DNA of 64,000 nucleotides from Brevibacterium ihuae (GTDB lineage: Bacteria > Actinomycetota > Actinomycetes > Actinomycetales > Brevibacteriaceae), in contig NZ_FXWZ01000003.1 in NCBI RefSeq assembly GCF_900184225.1, forward strand, positions 1,119,684 to 1,183,683. The letters run 5' to 3'. Of this stretch, positions 46,469 through 54,362 are shown one piece after another. Under the pieces are notes generated by a model. That model searched no databases. It saw only the letters and a list, made by a program, of their open reading frames with translations, and was not told the DNA's origin. Position numbers and translations under genes: made by a program. Numbering within the stretch: the stretch's first letter is position 1; each line of letters starts with the position of its first letter.

Positions 46469-47566
46469 TCAGGAGTCCTGGGGAACAGGGGATGCGGGTC
46501 TGCCCGGGGTGAGCACCATGCGGCCGCGCACGATGCCCCGGCGGAGTCCGTCGAAACCGGCGTTGACGCCGTCGGCGGAGAGCTCTCCGGGGATGAGGGG
46601 CACGGTGGGGAGCGTGCCGGCGCGGGCGAGCTCGACGACCTCGGCGAGTTCGGCGAGCGACCCGACGAAGCTGCCCTGGAGGCTGAGGATCTTGAGCGGC
46701 ATCATCACCGTGGGCAGGCGGAACTCACCCCCGAACAGCCCGACCTGGACGAGCGTGCCGCCCTTGCCGAGCACCTCGAACGCGATCTCCACGGTGTCCC
46801 CGGTGTTGACGAAGTCGACGGCGGCCGGAGCCGGGCCCCCGCAGGCCTCGGAGACCCGCGCGGCGGCGTCCGGGCCGGAGGTGTCGACTGTGGCGGTCGC
46901 CCCCATGCCGGCGGCGATGTCGAGGCTGGCCGGGTTCGTGTCGGCGGCGACGATGTTCCGGTGCCCGAGGGCTTTGAGCATCGCGATTCCCATGAGGCCG
47001 ACCCCGCCGGCGCCGATGACGACGACCGGATCGTCGGGGTCGGTGTAGACGGTCGCCTTGGACACCGCGGAGTACGCGGTGACGCCGGAGCAGGCGAGGG
47101 TCGCGGCCGCCTCGGGCCGCAGGTCGCCGATGTCGAGGAGGTACCGCGGGTCGGGGACGGTGATGTGCTCGGCGAAGCCCCCCGAGGCGTAGACGCCCAG
47201 AGCGCGGCTGTGCGGGCAGTAGTTCTCCTGGCCGGCGCGGCAGCGGGGGCACTCGCCGCAGCCGAGCCACGGGTACACGAGCCGGACGTCGCCCACGGCG
47301 ATGCCGCCGGCCTCCGGGCCCACGGCGACGACCTCCCCGACGACCTCGTGGCCGAACACCGCGGGGTAGTCGATGCCGCGGCTCGTCATCTCGAGGAAGC
47401 CGCGGGAGCCGAGGTCGTATCCGCCCTCCTGGAGGTGGGTGTCGGTGTGGCACACGCCGGAGGCGATCACCCGCAGGAGCACCTCGTGCCCGGAGGGCTC
47501 CGGGGTCGGGACCTGCCGTCGGTCGGCCGGGCGGCCCGGTGCGTCCACCGCGAAGATCGTGCTCAT
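46469..47566 (-). CDS. Zinc-dependent alcohol dehydrogenase
   Basis: Medium-chain dehydrogenase/reductase, 365 residues, ATG at 47566 with GAGGAG upstream. Catalytic-zinc ligands are in GVCHTDTH and GHEVVGEV. The structural-zinc loop CGECPRCRAGQENYC is complete. The NAD-binding motif is VVVIGAGGVGLMGIAM, with an acidic residue at the end of beta2 (AADTNP), favouring NAD. It oxidises alcohols to aldehydes; the substrate is unknown. The upstream IclR regulator in the same direction, 180 bases away, probably controls it. Confidence 0.92.
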   Translation of the reverse strand: MSTIFAVDAPGRPADRRQVPTPEPSGHEVLLRVIASGVCHTDTHLQEGGYDLGSRGFLEMTSRGIDYPAVFGHEVVGEVVAVGPEAGGIAVGDVRLVYPWLGCGECPRCRAGQENYCPHSRALGVYASGGFAEHITVPDPRYLLDIGDLRPEAAATLACSGVTAYSAVSKATVYTDPDDPVVVIGAGGVGLMGIAMLKALGHRNIVAADTNPASLDIAAGMGATATVDTSGPDAAARVSEACGGPAPAAVDFVNTGDTVEIAFEVLGKGGTLVQVGLFGGEFRLPTVMMPLKILSLQGSFVGSLAELAEVVELARAGTLPTVPLIPGELSADGVNAGFDGLRRGIVRGRMVLTPGRPASPVPQDS

Positions 47567-47746
47567 GAGCTCCTCGTCGAGTTCCTGGGGCGGGTGTCGG
47601 TGCCCGGCCCTGCTGGTCTTCGATGGTATCGACCGGAGGGTCGCGGATGTGCCTGTCGTCACAGAAGGGGTTTCCGCAGGATGGAAGCCTGTTCTGCTGT
47701 GCGGAACGGAGGGCTTCAGGGGGCGGTCAGGGCGGGGACGGGCGGC

Positions 47747-48481
47747 CTAGTCGGTGATGCGTTCGGCGGTGCGGAGGACGTGCGCGACGACGGTCTCCTC
47801 GTCGAATCCCGCGTGGGCGGTGCCGATGAGGGTGAGTGCGTAGATCTCGCGCCCGGACTTCACCGGGGCGGCGAAGCCGACGAAGTCCTGCTTCCATGTC
47901 CCGTGGCTGCGGACCAGCCGCGGATCGATCGCCTCGAGGGTCCGGCGCAGCGCTGCGGGGTCGGTGCCGCGCTGCCGCATGTCGTTCTCCACTGCGGCGA
48001 GAGCCTGGCCGTCGACGGGTCCGCGGAGATTGGCGAGCAGGCACCAGCCGGTCGCGGTGCTCGACAGCGGCAGGCGCCCGCCCACGGCGAGCGGGACGGC
48101 ATCGGTTCCGCGGGCCTGGGCGGTCGACACGAACGTCGCGTGCACACCGTCCGGCACGGCGAGCGCGGAGGTCAGGCCGGTGGCCTCGGTGAGGTCGGCG
48201 AGCTCGGCCTGGGTGCGGCCGATGAAGGGCATGTTCGCGAGCACCGAATAGCCGAGGCGGAGGTTCTTCGGGGTGAGCGCATAGGCGCCGGACAGCGGAT
48301 CGGTGCGCAGATAGCCGAGCTCCATGAGGGTGCTGGCCAGGCGGGACACCGTGGAGGGGGCGAGGCCGGTGCTGCGCACCAGCTGGCTGTTCGTCATCGT
48401 GCCGGATTCGGCGCGGGAGAGCGCCTCGAGGAGCTTGAGTCCCCGCGCCAGCGCTTCGACCGGGCGCGAGGTGGGAGACAT
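47747..48481 (-). CDS. IclR-family transcriptional regulator
   Basis: 244 residues, ATG at 48481 with AGGA upstream. The winged helix-turn-helix is at about 8-70 (RPVEALARGLKLLEALSRAE...GLAPSTVSRLASTLMELGYL). A GAF-like effector domain follows (TEATGLTSALAVPDGVHATFV...SSTATGWCLLAN). It is divergent from the first ggt gene (142 bases) and upstream of the alcohol dehydrogenase, so it may regulate either. Confidence 0.92.
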   Translation of the reverse strand: MSPTSRPVEALARGLKLLEALSRAESGTMTNSQLVRSTGLAPSTVSRLASTLMELGYLRTDPLSGAYALTPKNLRLGYSVLANMPFIGRTQAELADLTEATGLTSALAVPDGVHATFVSTAQARGTDAVPLAVGGRLPLSSTATGWCLLANLRGPVDGQALAAVENDMRQRGTDPAALRRTLEAIDPRLVRSHGTWKQDFVGFAAPVKSGREIYALTLIGTAHAGFDEETVVAHVLRTAERITD

Positions 48482-48623
48482 GGTCGAAGTCCTATCAATC
48501 GGGCGCCCGGGGCGAGCAGGGCGTCGGGCCGCGGGCGGCGGGTTCGAACGGGCCGGTGCGGCGGGCTCCGGCGCGTCCCGCCGCCCCCTCCCCACATCGC
48601 TCCGCCGCCGCTACCCTGAAACG

Positions 48624-50267
48624 ATGAAGGCACCGTCGCCCCGCATCCCGCAGCACCGCTCCATGATCGTCACCCCGCAGCCGGAGGCCACCGACGCCGG
48701 CGCCGAGGTGCTTGCGGCCGGCGGCAACGCCGTCGACGCCGCGGTCGCCGCGGCTCTGGTCCAGGGTGTGGTCGACCCGCTCATGTGCGGGATCGGCGGC
48801 ATGGCGATCATCCAGGTGGCCACTCCGGACGGCCGGGCGCACGTCCTCGACGGGCTCGGCACGAGCCCGCAGGGAGTCTCCGAGGACATGTGGGCCGGCC
48901 GGTACCTCGGCCTCACCACCGACGGCTTCGGCTACCGGGTGGCAGGCTTCGTCAACGAGGCGGGCGCCCAGGCGGTCCTCACACCCGGCGCGCGGCGCGC
49001 CTACGGCGAGCTCCACGCCCGGTTCGGGTCCCTGCCGTGGGCCGACCTGGTCGCCCCCGCCATCCGCTGTGCTCGCGACGGGTGGGTGGTCCGTCCGCAC
49101 ACCTCGACGATGTTCCACCAGGACGAGCGGAAGTACGGGCGGATGAACATCGGCGAGAAGCTCGGGCTCACCGCCGACGGCCGTCGGATCTACCTCGGTC
49201 CCGACGGCGCCTACCCCATGATCGGCGACACGATCCGCAATCCGGAGCTCGCCGACACCCTCATCCACATCAGCGGCCGGGGAGCCGAGGACCTCTACCG
49301 GGGCGAGCTCGCCTCCGCGGTGGCCGCCTCGATCGAGAGCGACGGCGGGTTCCTCCGCACGGCCGATCTCGCCGGATACGTCGTGCGGTCGCTCGACCCG
49401 CTCACCCACGACTACCGCGGTCTGCGGGTCTCCGTGCCGCCGGCACCGGCCGGCGGGGTGCAGATGCTCGAGACCCTCGGCATCCTCGACCGCTTCGACG
49501 TCGGCGCGCTCGATCACAACGGGCCCGAGCACATCCGGATCCTCGTCGAGGCGATGAAGCGCGCGCTGCTCGACAAGGAGAGGCTGTGGGCCGACCCGGA
49601 TACGGGGCCCGACGACCATTCCCGCCTCCTGGCCGAGGAGTCCCTCGCCGCCGCGGCCGATCACATCCGCGCAGGTGAGCGGCTTGATCTCGAGGCGCTC
49701 AGACCGCCCGTCGAGGCAAGCGATCCCCGCGACACCACGCACCTCGGGGTGGTCGACGCCGCCGGCCTGACCGTGACGATGACCCACTCGCTCGGCAACC
49801 CCTCGGGATACATCCCGTCGGGCACCGGGTTCATGCTCAACGGCGGGATGAGCATCTTCGATCCGCGGCCCGGCCGCTCGAACTCGATCGTGCCGGGGAG
49901 TCGCCGCCCGACGACGATGTGCCCGACCATCGTGTTCGACGGCACCGAGCCGGTCATCGCCATCGGTGCTCCCGGTGCCTCCTGGATCACCCCGGCAGTG
50001 GCACAGGGGATCTCGAACATCCTCGACTTCGGGATGACTGCGCAGGAGGCGGCGATGGCTCCGCGGATCGTCGCGACGTCGAATGCCATCGACATTTCCA
50101 ACCGGATCCCGCGCCGCGTGCAGTCGGCGCTCGAGGCGCGGGGGTACGACGTGCGGCGCTCACCGCTGAGCCACGCCTTCGCCGCCGTGCACGCGATCAC
50201 CCGGTTCGATGGGGTGCTCGCCGGCGGGGCGGACCCGCAGCGGGACGGCTGCGCCGCCGGGGTGTGA
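48624..50267 (+). CDS. Gamma-glutamyltransferase-like protein, copy 1
   Basis: Ntn-hydrolase fold, 547 residues, ATG at 48624. The autocleavage/nucleophile threonine is in DTTHLGVVDAAG (about residue 374). Downstream family motifs are NPSGYIPSGTGFMLNGGM and GAPGASWITPAVAQGISNILDFGM. There is no signal peptide, so it is probably cytoplasmic, unlike periplasmic Escherichia Ggt. Actinobacteria of this type lack glutathione, so it likely acts on another gamma-glutamyl compound. A paralogue of identical length lies in the opposite direction at 54363. It is convergent with tetR, 11 bases apart. Confidence 0.88.
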   Translation: MKAPSPRIPQHRSMIVTPQPEATDAGAEVLAAGGNAVDAAVAAALVQGVVDPLMCGIGGMAIIQVATPDGRAHVLDGLGTSPQGVSEDMWAGRYLGLTTDGFGYRVAGFVNEAGAQAVLTPGARRAYGELHARFGSLPWADLVAPAIRCARDGWVVRPHTSTMFHQDERKYGRMNIGEKLGLTADGRRIYLGPDGAYPMIGDTIRNPELADTLIHISGRGAEDLYRGELASAVAASIESDGGFLRTADLAGYVVRSLDPLTHDYRGLRVSVPPAPAGGVQMLETLGILDRFDVGALDHNGPEHIRILVEAMKRALLDKERLWADPDTGPDDHSRLLAEESLAAAADHIRAGERLDLEALRPPVEASDPRDTTHLGVVDAAGLTVTMTHSLGNPSGYIPSGTGFMLNGGMSIFDPRPGRSNSIVPGSRRPTTMCPTIVFDGTEPVIAIGAPGASWITPAVAQGISNILDFGMTAQEAAMAPRIVATSNAIDISNRIPRRVQSALEARGYDVRRSPLSHAFAAVHAITRFDGVLAGGADPQRDGCAAGV

Positions 50268-50278
50268 CCAGCCCGGCG

Positions 50279-50986
50279 TCAGTGCCGCGGACCGAGGAAT
50301 CCCCGGAGCGCCGTGGCAAGGGTGGCTTCGAAGCATGCCGCGTGGGAACTCGACGGCAGCCGGCTGAGCGCACCGACGCTGCAGAGGACTGCAGCGCCGT
50401 GGATCGGGGCCCACAGTGCGACGAGGTCCGGATCGACGGTGTCCGGATCAGCGTGATCGTCGTCGACCGTGTCCGGGCGCATCTCGCTGTGGATCGTCGC
50501 GCCGTCGCACCTTCCCTGCGGCGCGACGGCGCTCGCATCGGCGCGGGCGGCCGTGACGAGCGCACGGAGCAGTGTCAGCGGGTCCTCGTGGCTCGTGCTC
50601 ACCGTGGCGCTGCCCAGCGGCACCGCATCGATGAGGCACGCGAAGTGGTCGCGGTGGTGCACCGCGAAATCGAAGTACGCGTGCCCGGCCGCCGCGAGCC
50701 GCTCGCGCGCGCTCGCAGCGTCGGGCAGGCGATCGACAGCAGAACCGATGCTCCGGGCGAGCAGATCGAGAACCTCGTTGCGCACCTCCGCAAGGAGCTC
50801 CTTCTGGTTCGCGAAATGGCGGTACGCCGCTGAGGCGGACACTCCCGCCCGGCGAGCGGCCTCACGGAGGACCACCGCGTCCGGCCCCCCGTCCGCGGCG
50901 AGCTCCACGCCGATCCCGATGAGCGTCCTCCGCAGATCGCCATGCCGATAGGTGGCCCGCGACGTCGAGTAGTTAACGGTGTTCAC
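50279..50986 (-). CDS. TetR-family transcriptional repressor
   Basis: 235 residues, GTG at 50986. The helix-turn-helix is at about 14-60 (YRHGDLRRTLIGIGVELAADGGPDAVVLREAARRAGVSASAAYRHFANQKELL). The ligand domain includes a WHG-like C-terminal type (FDFAVHHRDHFACLID...). It is divergent from a DUF1772 gene, with two palindromic sites between them, so it almost certainly represses that gene and itself. Confidence 0.9.
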   Translation of the reverse strand: MNTVNYSTSRATYRHGDLRRTLIGIGVELAADGGPDAVVLREAARRAGVSASAAYRHFANQKELLAEVRNEVLDLLARSIGSAVDRLPDAASARERLAAAGHAYFDFAVHHRDHFACLIDAVPLGSATVSTSHEDPLTLLRALVTAARADASAVAPQGRCDGATIHSEMRPDTVDDDHADPDTVDPDLVALWAPIHGAAVLCSVGALSRLPSSSHAACFEATLATALRGFLGPRH

Positions 50987-51024
50987 ATCCGAAGTGTAAC
51001 ATGCGTAAAGTGAACGATGTTCAC
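50972..51024. promoter_or_regulatory. Paired TetR operator palindromes
   Basis: Perfect 6-3-6 palindrome GTGAACGATGTTCAC (51010-51024) and a near copy GTTAACGGTGTTCAC (50972-50986), 38 bases apart, in the divergent tetR/DUF1772 promoter. The second overlaps the tetR start codon. Confidence 0.75.
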
Positions 51025-51053
51025 ATAACACTCTCCTGAAAGGTCGCGCCCGC

Positions 51054-51485
51054 ATGGATGTCCTCATTGCGGCACTGCTCCTCGCCTCCGGATTCGTCGG
51101 ATGCGCGGAGTTCGCCTCCGTCGTCCTCGTCCACCCCGTTATCCGCCGACTTCCCGAAGACGGGCAGTTCATCATGGAGAAGGGCTTGCTGACGACCTTC
51201 GGCCGGGTCATGCCCATCGGAATGACCGCCGTTCCGATCCTCGCCGGTGTCGCCGCTGCGCGAGATTCTTCGACCTGGTTCATCGTTGCCGCAATCACCT
51301 TCACGGTGGCGCTCGTCGTCACCATCGCCGGCAATGTCCCCATCAACGAACGTACCCGCAGGATGGTCGAGGCCCCCGAGTCCTTCATCCACATGCGTCG
51401 CCGGTGGGATCTGTTCCAGGCCGTCCGCGGGACGCTGCAACTCGCGGGATTCGTGCTCGTGGTGCTCGGCGCGACCACAGCGTGA
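51054..51485 (+). CDS. DUF1772 family membrane protein
   Basis: 143 residues with four predicted membrane segments. Resembles DUF1772/anthrone-oxygenase-like small membrane proteins (FASVVLVHPVIRRLP; NVPINERTRRM). ATG at 51054 lies 30 bases after the TetR operator. The function is not known; TetR-controlled copies in other actinobacteria are usually annotated as hypothetical. It is convergent with arsC1. Confidence 0.8.
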   Translation: MDVLIAALLLASGFVGCAEFASVVLVHPVIRRLPEDGQFIMEKGLLTTFGRVMPIGMTAVPILAGVAAARDSSTWFIVAAITFTVALVVTIAGNVPINERTRRMVEAPESFIHMRRRWDLFQAVRGTLQLAGFVLVVLGATTA

Positions 51486-51510
51486 CGCGCTCGGAGCGCT
51501 GGTGCGGAGC

Positions 51511-52098
51511 TCAGCCCGGCCCGCCGCTGATCTCCGACCACAGTCGCTCCACCCGCTCGTCGATCTCGTCGGTGATCGCGCGGACGCCGCGCAGGTCCTC
51601 CGTACTCGGGTCGGCGAGCTCCCAGTCGAGGTAGTGCTTGCCCGGGTAGATCGGACAGGCATCGCCGCAGCCCATGGTGATGACGTAGTCCGCGGCACGC
51701 ACCACGTCGTCGGTGAGGGGCTTGGGGAACGCACCGGACACGTCGACGCCGCGCTCGCCGAGCACCTCGACGACGAGCGGGTGCACCTCGGAGCCGGGCA
51801 GCGACCCGGCCGAACGCACCTCGACCCCGGCGCCGGCGCGATGGGCGAGGAGCGCTGAGGCGATCTGCGAGCGGCCCACGTTGTGCACGCAGACGAAGAG
51901 CACCTGGGGAACATCAGTGGTGATGGTGCCCTGCGACAGGGCGAGGGCGCGCAGGCGGTCGTCGGCGAAACGGCCGGCGAGTGAGGCGAGGTGGGTGCGG
52001 ATCTTCGCCGTGCGCGACAGCGTCGTGTAGGACTCGAAGACGCAGCGCTCGATGGTCTCCGCGGAGAACTTCCCCGCATATTCGGCGGTGAGCTCCAC
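51511..52098 (-). CDS. arsC: Arsenate reductase ArsC (LMW-phosphatase type with N-terminal helical domain)
   Basis: 195 residues from GTG 52098. An N-terminal three-helix domain (MELTAEYAGKFSAETIERCVFESYTTLSRTAKIRTH) is followed by the arsenate reductase fold with P-loop VCVHNVGRSQ and the C-terminal region MGCGDACPIYPGKHYLDWEL. Mycothiol-dependent ArsC1/C2 enzymes of corynebacteria have this architecture. The ORF is open further upstream but in a different frame from an ATG at 52216 that overlaps the arsC2 stop. One extra base upstream of 52098 would join them, so the N-terminus is probably truncated or frameshifted. Operon: acr3-arsC2-arsC1. Confidence 0.85.
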   Translation of the reverse strand: MELTAEYAGKFSAETIERCVFESYTTLSRTAKIRTHLASLAGRFADDRLRALALSQGTITTDVPQVLFVCVHNVGRSQIASALLAHRAGAGVEVRSAGSLPGSEVHPLVVEVLGERGVDVSGAFPKPLTDDVVRAADYVITMGCGDACPIYPGKHYLDWELADPSTEDLRGVRAITDEIDERVERLWSEISGGPG

Positions 52099-52212
52099 GG
52101 CGATGCGACCGAGGACAGCGGTATCGAGCGGTGTGGCGTCGGTGCTCGCGCCGGCCGCTGCACCCGCGGCCGGAGTTCGGGTCGATGGGTTCGGTGGTCA
52201 AGGTCATCCCTC

Positions 52213-52689
52213 TCATCGAGAGCTGCGGTCCGGCGGGTCCGTCGGACCGGTGATCGTCGAGGACTGCACAGGTGCCTGCCCGTCGAGGAGCCCGGCGACG
52301 AGCGCCTCGACCCGGGAGCGGATCTCGTCGCGGATCCGGCGCACCGCGTTGATGCCCTGGCCGGCGGGGTCCTCGAGCGACCAGTCCTCGTAGCGCTTGC
52401 CGGGGAAGATCGGGCAGGCATCCCCGCAGCCCATGGTGATGACGACGTCGGAGGCCTGCACGGCATCCGGGGTGAGCACGGTGGGAGCGGAGGCGGTGAT
52501 GTCGATGCCCTCCTCGGCCATCGCCTCGACGGCGACCGGATTGAGCCGGTCTGCCGGCTCGGAGCCGGCGGAGCGCACCTCGATCCGCCCCGCTCCGAGC
52601 GATTCGAGGTAGCCCGCCGCCATCTGCGAGCGGCCGGCGTTGTGGACGCAGACGAACAGGACGCTGGGGCGCGATGCTGCGGTGGTCAT
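52213..52689 (-). CDS. arsC: Arsenate reductase ArsC (LMW-phosphatase type)
   Basis: 158 residues, ATG at 52689 overlapping the acr3 stop and preceded by GGAGGAG. P-loop VCVHNAGRSQ at about residues 13-22. The second conserved block MGCGDACPIFPGKRYEDWSL is shared with its neighbour. It reduces arsenate to arsenite, probably with mycothiol/mycoredoxin or thioredoxin in this host. The longer frame to 53724 lies on acr3 and is not used. It is the middle gene of the acr3-arsC2-arsC1 operon. Confidence 0.93.
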   Translation of the reverse strand: MTTAASRPSVLFVCVHNAGRSQMAAGYLESLGAGRIEVRSAGSEPADRLNPVAVEAMAEEGIDITASAPTVLTPDAVQASDVVITMGCGDACPIFPGKRYEDWSLEDPAGQGINAVRRIRDEIRSRVEALVAGLLDGQAPVQSSTITGPTDPPDRSSR

Positions 52690-53807
52690 CGGGACTCCTC
52701 CGAGGTGAGCGGACGGCCGGGATAGGTGGGGTCGTTCGGGAACAGCCTCCGGCCGGCCCAGAGCGAGACGTAGACGAGGGCGACGAGCACGGGGACCTCG
52801 ATGAGCGGGCCGACGACCCCGGCGAGGGCCTGCCCCGAGGTGACTCCGAAGGTGCCGATCGCCACCGCGATGGCGAGCTCGAAGTTGTTGCCCGAGGCGG
52901 TGAAGGCGACGGTCGTCGACCGCGCGTAGTCCAGGCCCACGGCCTTCGCCGCGAGCAGTGCGACCCCGAACATCACGACGAAGTAGACGAGGAGCGGCAG
53001 TGCGATGCGAGCGACATCCCACGGGCGCGAGGTGATCGCCTCCCCCTGGAGGGCGAACAGCAGCACGATGGTGAAGAGGAGGCCGTAGAGGGCCCACGGC
53101 CCGAGCTTCGGCAGGAAGCGCTCCTCGTACCACTCGCGTCCTCGGGCCCGTTCGCCGACGACTCGGGTGAGGAACCCCGCGACGAGCGGGATGCCGAGGA
53201 ACACGAGGACCGAGACGACGATCGCCCAGAACGAGAACTCCGCCGAGGTCGTCGGCAGGCCCAGCCACGACGGCAGGAGCTGCAGATAGAACCAGCCGAG
53301 CGCCCCGAACGCGATGACCTGGAAGACCGAGTTGATCGCGACGAGCACCGCTGCGGCCTCCCGATCCCCGCAGGCCAGATCGTTCCAGATGAGGACCATG
53401 GCGATGCAGCGGGCGAGGCCGACGATGATGAGCCCGGTGCGGTACTCGGGGAGGTCGGCGAGGAAGATCCACGCGAGGACGAACATCAGCGCCGGGCCGA
53501 CGACCCAGTTGAGCACGAGGGAGAGGACGAGGAGCGTGCGGTCGCCGGTGACGCGGTGGGTCTCGTCGTAGCGGACCTTGGCGAGCACGGGGTACATCAT
53601 GACGAGCAGTCCGAGCGCGATCGGGACCGAGACCTGCCCGATCTTCACCGCGTCGAGCGCAGCGCCGAGTCCCGGGGCGAACCGGCCGAGCAGCAGTCCG
53701 GCGACCATCGCGAGGAGGATCCATGCCGGCAGCCAGCGATCGAGGAACGACATCTCGCCGGCCACCGTCGCGGAATCCGACCGGGGCCGGGTGTGGGTCG
53801 CGCTCAT
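52686..53807 (-). CDS. acr3: Arsenite efflux transporter ACR3
   Basis: 373 residues with ten predicted membrane segments. Exports arsenite using the proton motive force. The family block GLARCIAMVLIWNDLACGD carries the conserved cysteine of ACR3 transporters, and FTASGNNFELAIAVAIGTFGV is another landmark. ATG at 53807 (MSATHTRPRSD...) with GAGGAGAA upstream. It is the first gene of the operon and is divergent from arsR. Confidence 0.95.
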   Translation of the reverse strand: MSATHTRPRSDSATVAGEMSFLDRWLPAWILLAMVAGLLLGRFAPGLGAALDAVKIGQVSVPIALGLLVMMYPVLAKVRYDETHRVTGDRTLLVLSLVLNWVVGPALMFVLAWIFLADLPEYRTGLIIVGLARCIAMVLIWNDLACGDREAAAVLVAINSVFQVIAFGALGWFYLQLLPSWLGLPTTSAEFSFWAIVVSVLVFLGIPLVAGFLTRVVGERARGREWYEERFLPKLGPWALYGLLFTIVLLFALQGEAITSRPWDVARIALPLLVYFVVMFGVALLAAKAVGLDYARSTTVAFTASGNNFELAIAVAIGTFGVTSGQALAGVVGPLIEVPVLVALVYVSLWAGRRLFPNDPTYPGRPLTSEESR

Positions 53808-53887
53808 CGGGACGTTCTCCTCATATCGATGGCTGTCGATGAGAGAGTACTCCGGCGGATCGACAGGCGTCAATGTATGATATCGGC
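53808..53887. promoter_or_regulatory. Divergent ars promoter with inverted repeat
   Basis: Only 80 bases between acr3 and arsR. The arms CTGTCGAT (53833-53840) and ATCGACAG (53859-53866) form an inverted repeat with an 18-base spacer. TATGAT at 53876-53881 looks like a -10 giving a leaderless arsR. This is the probable ArsR control region. Confidence 0.55.
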
Positions 53888-54280
53888 ATGACTGCAGCGA
53901 CCGCCCATGCCACGGGTCCCCGGTCCGCGGATCCGAGCGGACCGGCACGCTCCTCCCGGTCGGAGAGCACCCCCTGCTGCTCGCTCTCGGACTCGCCGCT
54001 CGATGCCCAGCACGCCGAGCACATGGCGGTGAAGCTCAAGGCGCTCGCGGATCCGACGCGGCTGCGCCTGCTCTCCCGGATCGCCGCGCAGGGCTGCGAT
54101 GCGGTGTGCGCGTGCGATCTCCTCGACGAGCTCGGCATCAGCCAGCCCACGGTGAGCCACCACCTCAAGAAGCTCGTCGACGCCGGCCTGCTCACCCGGG
54201 AACAGCGCGGTCGCTGGGCGCACTACACCGTCGTCCGCGAGGCCTTCGCCGATCTCAGCGGATTTCTCGACCTGGGCTGA
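53888..54280 (+). CDS. arsR: ArsR-family arsenic-sensing repressor
   Basis: About 130 residues from ATG 53888 (15 bases after another in-frame ATG). The helix-turn-helix is DELGISQPTVSHHLKKLVDAGLLTRE. The metal-binding cysteines differ from Escherichia ArsR: STPCC near the N-terminus and DAVCACDL just before the recognition helix, the pattern of actinobacterial ArsR. It represses itself and the divergent acr3-arsC operon and releases DNA on arsenite binding. Confidence 0.93.
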   Translation: MTAATAHATGPRSADPSGPARSSRSESTPCCSLSDSPLDAQHAEHMAVKLKALADPTRLRLLSRIAAQGCDAVCACDLLDELGISQPTVSHHLKKLVDAGLLTREQRGRWAHYTVVREAFADLSGFLDLG

Positions 54281-54290
54281 GGTTCGCGAC

Positions 54291-54319
54291 GCGGCGCCGC
54301 GGACCGTGTGCGGCGCCGC
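54291..54319. terminator. GC-rich stem-loop between arsR and ggt copy 2
   Basis: GCGGCGCCGC (54291-54300) and GCGGCGCCGC (54310-54319), each self-complementary, so they pair with each other; 10 bases after the arsR stop and between convergent genes. No T-run. Confidence 0.5.
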
Positions 54320-54362
54320 GCACCGCCGGCGGGTACAGAGCGCTCGGCGAGCGCTGACCTGC

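Noticed and set aside
48324..48623. Longer N-terminus for ggt copy 1
   Set aside because: The extra 100 codons overlap the divergent iclR and its promoter; copy 2 has equal length from its short start.
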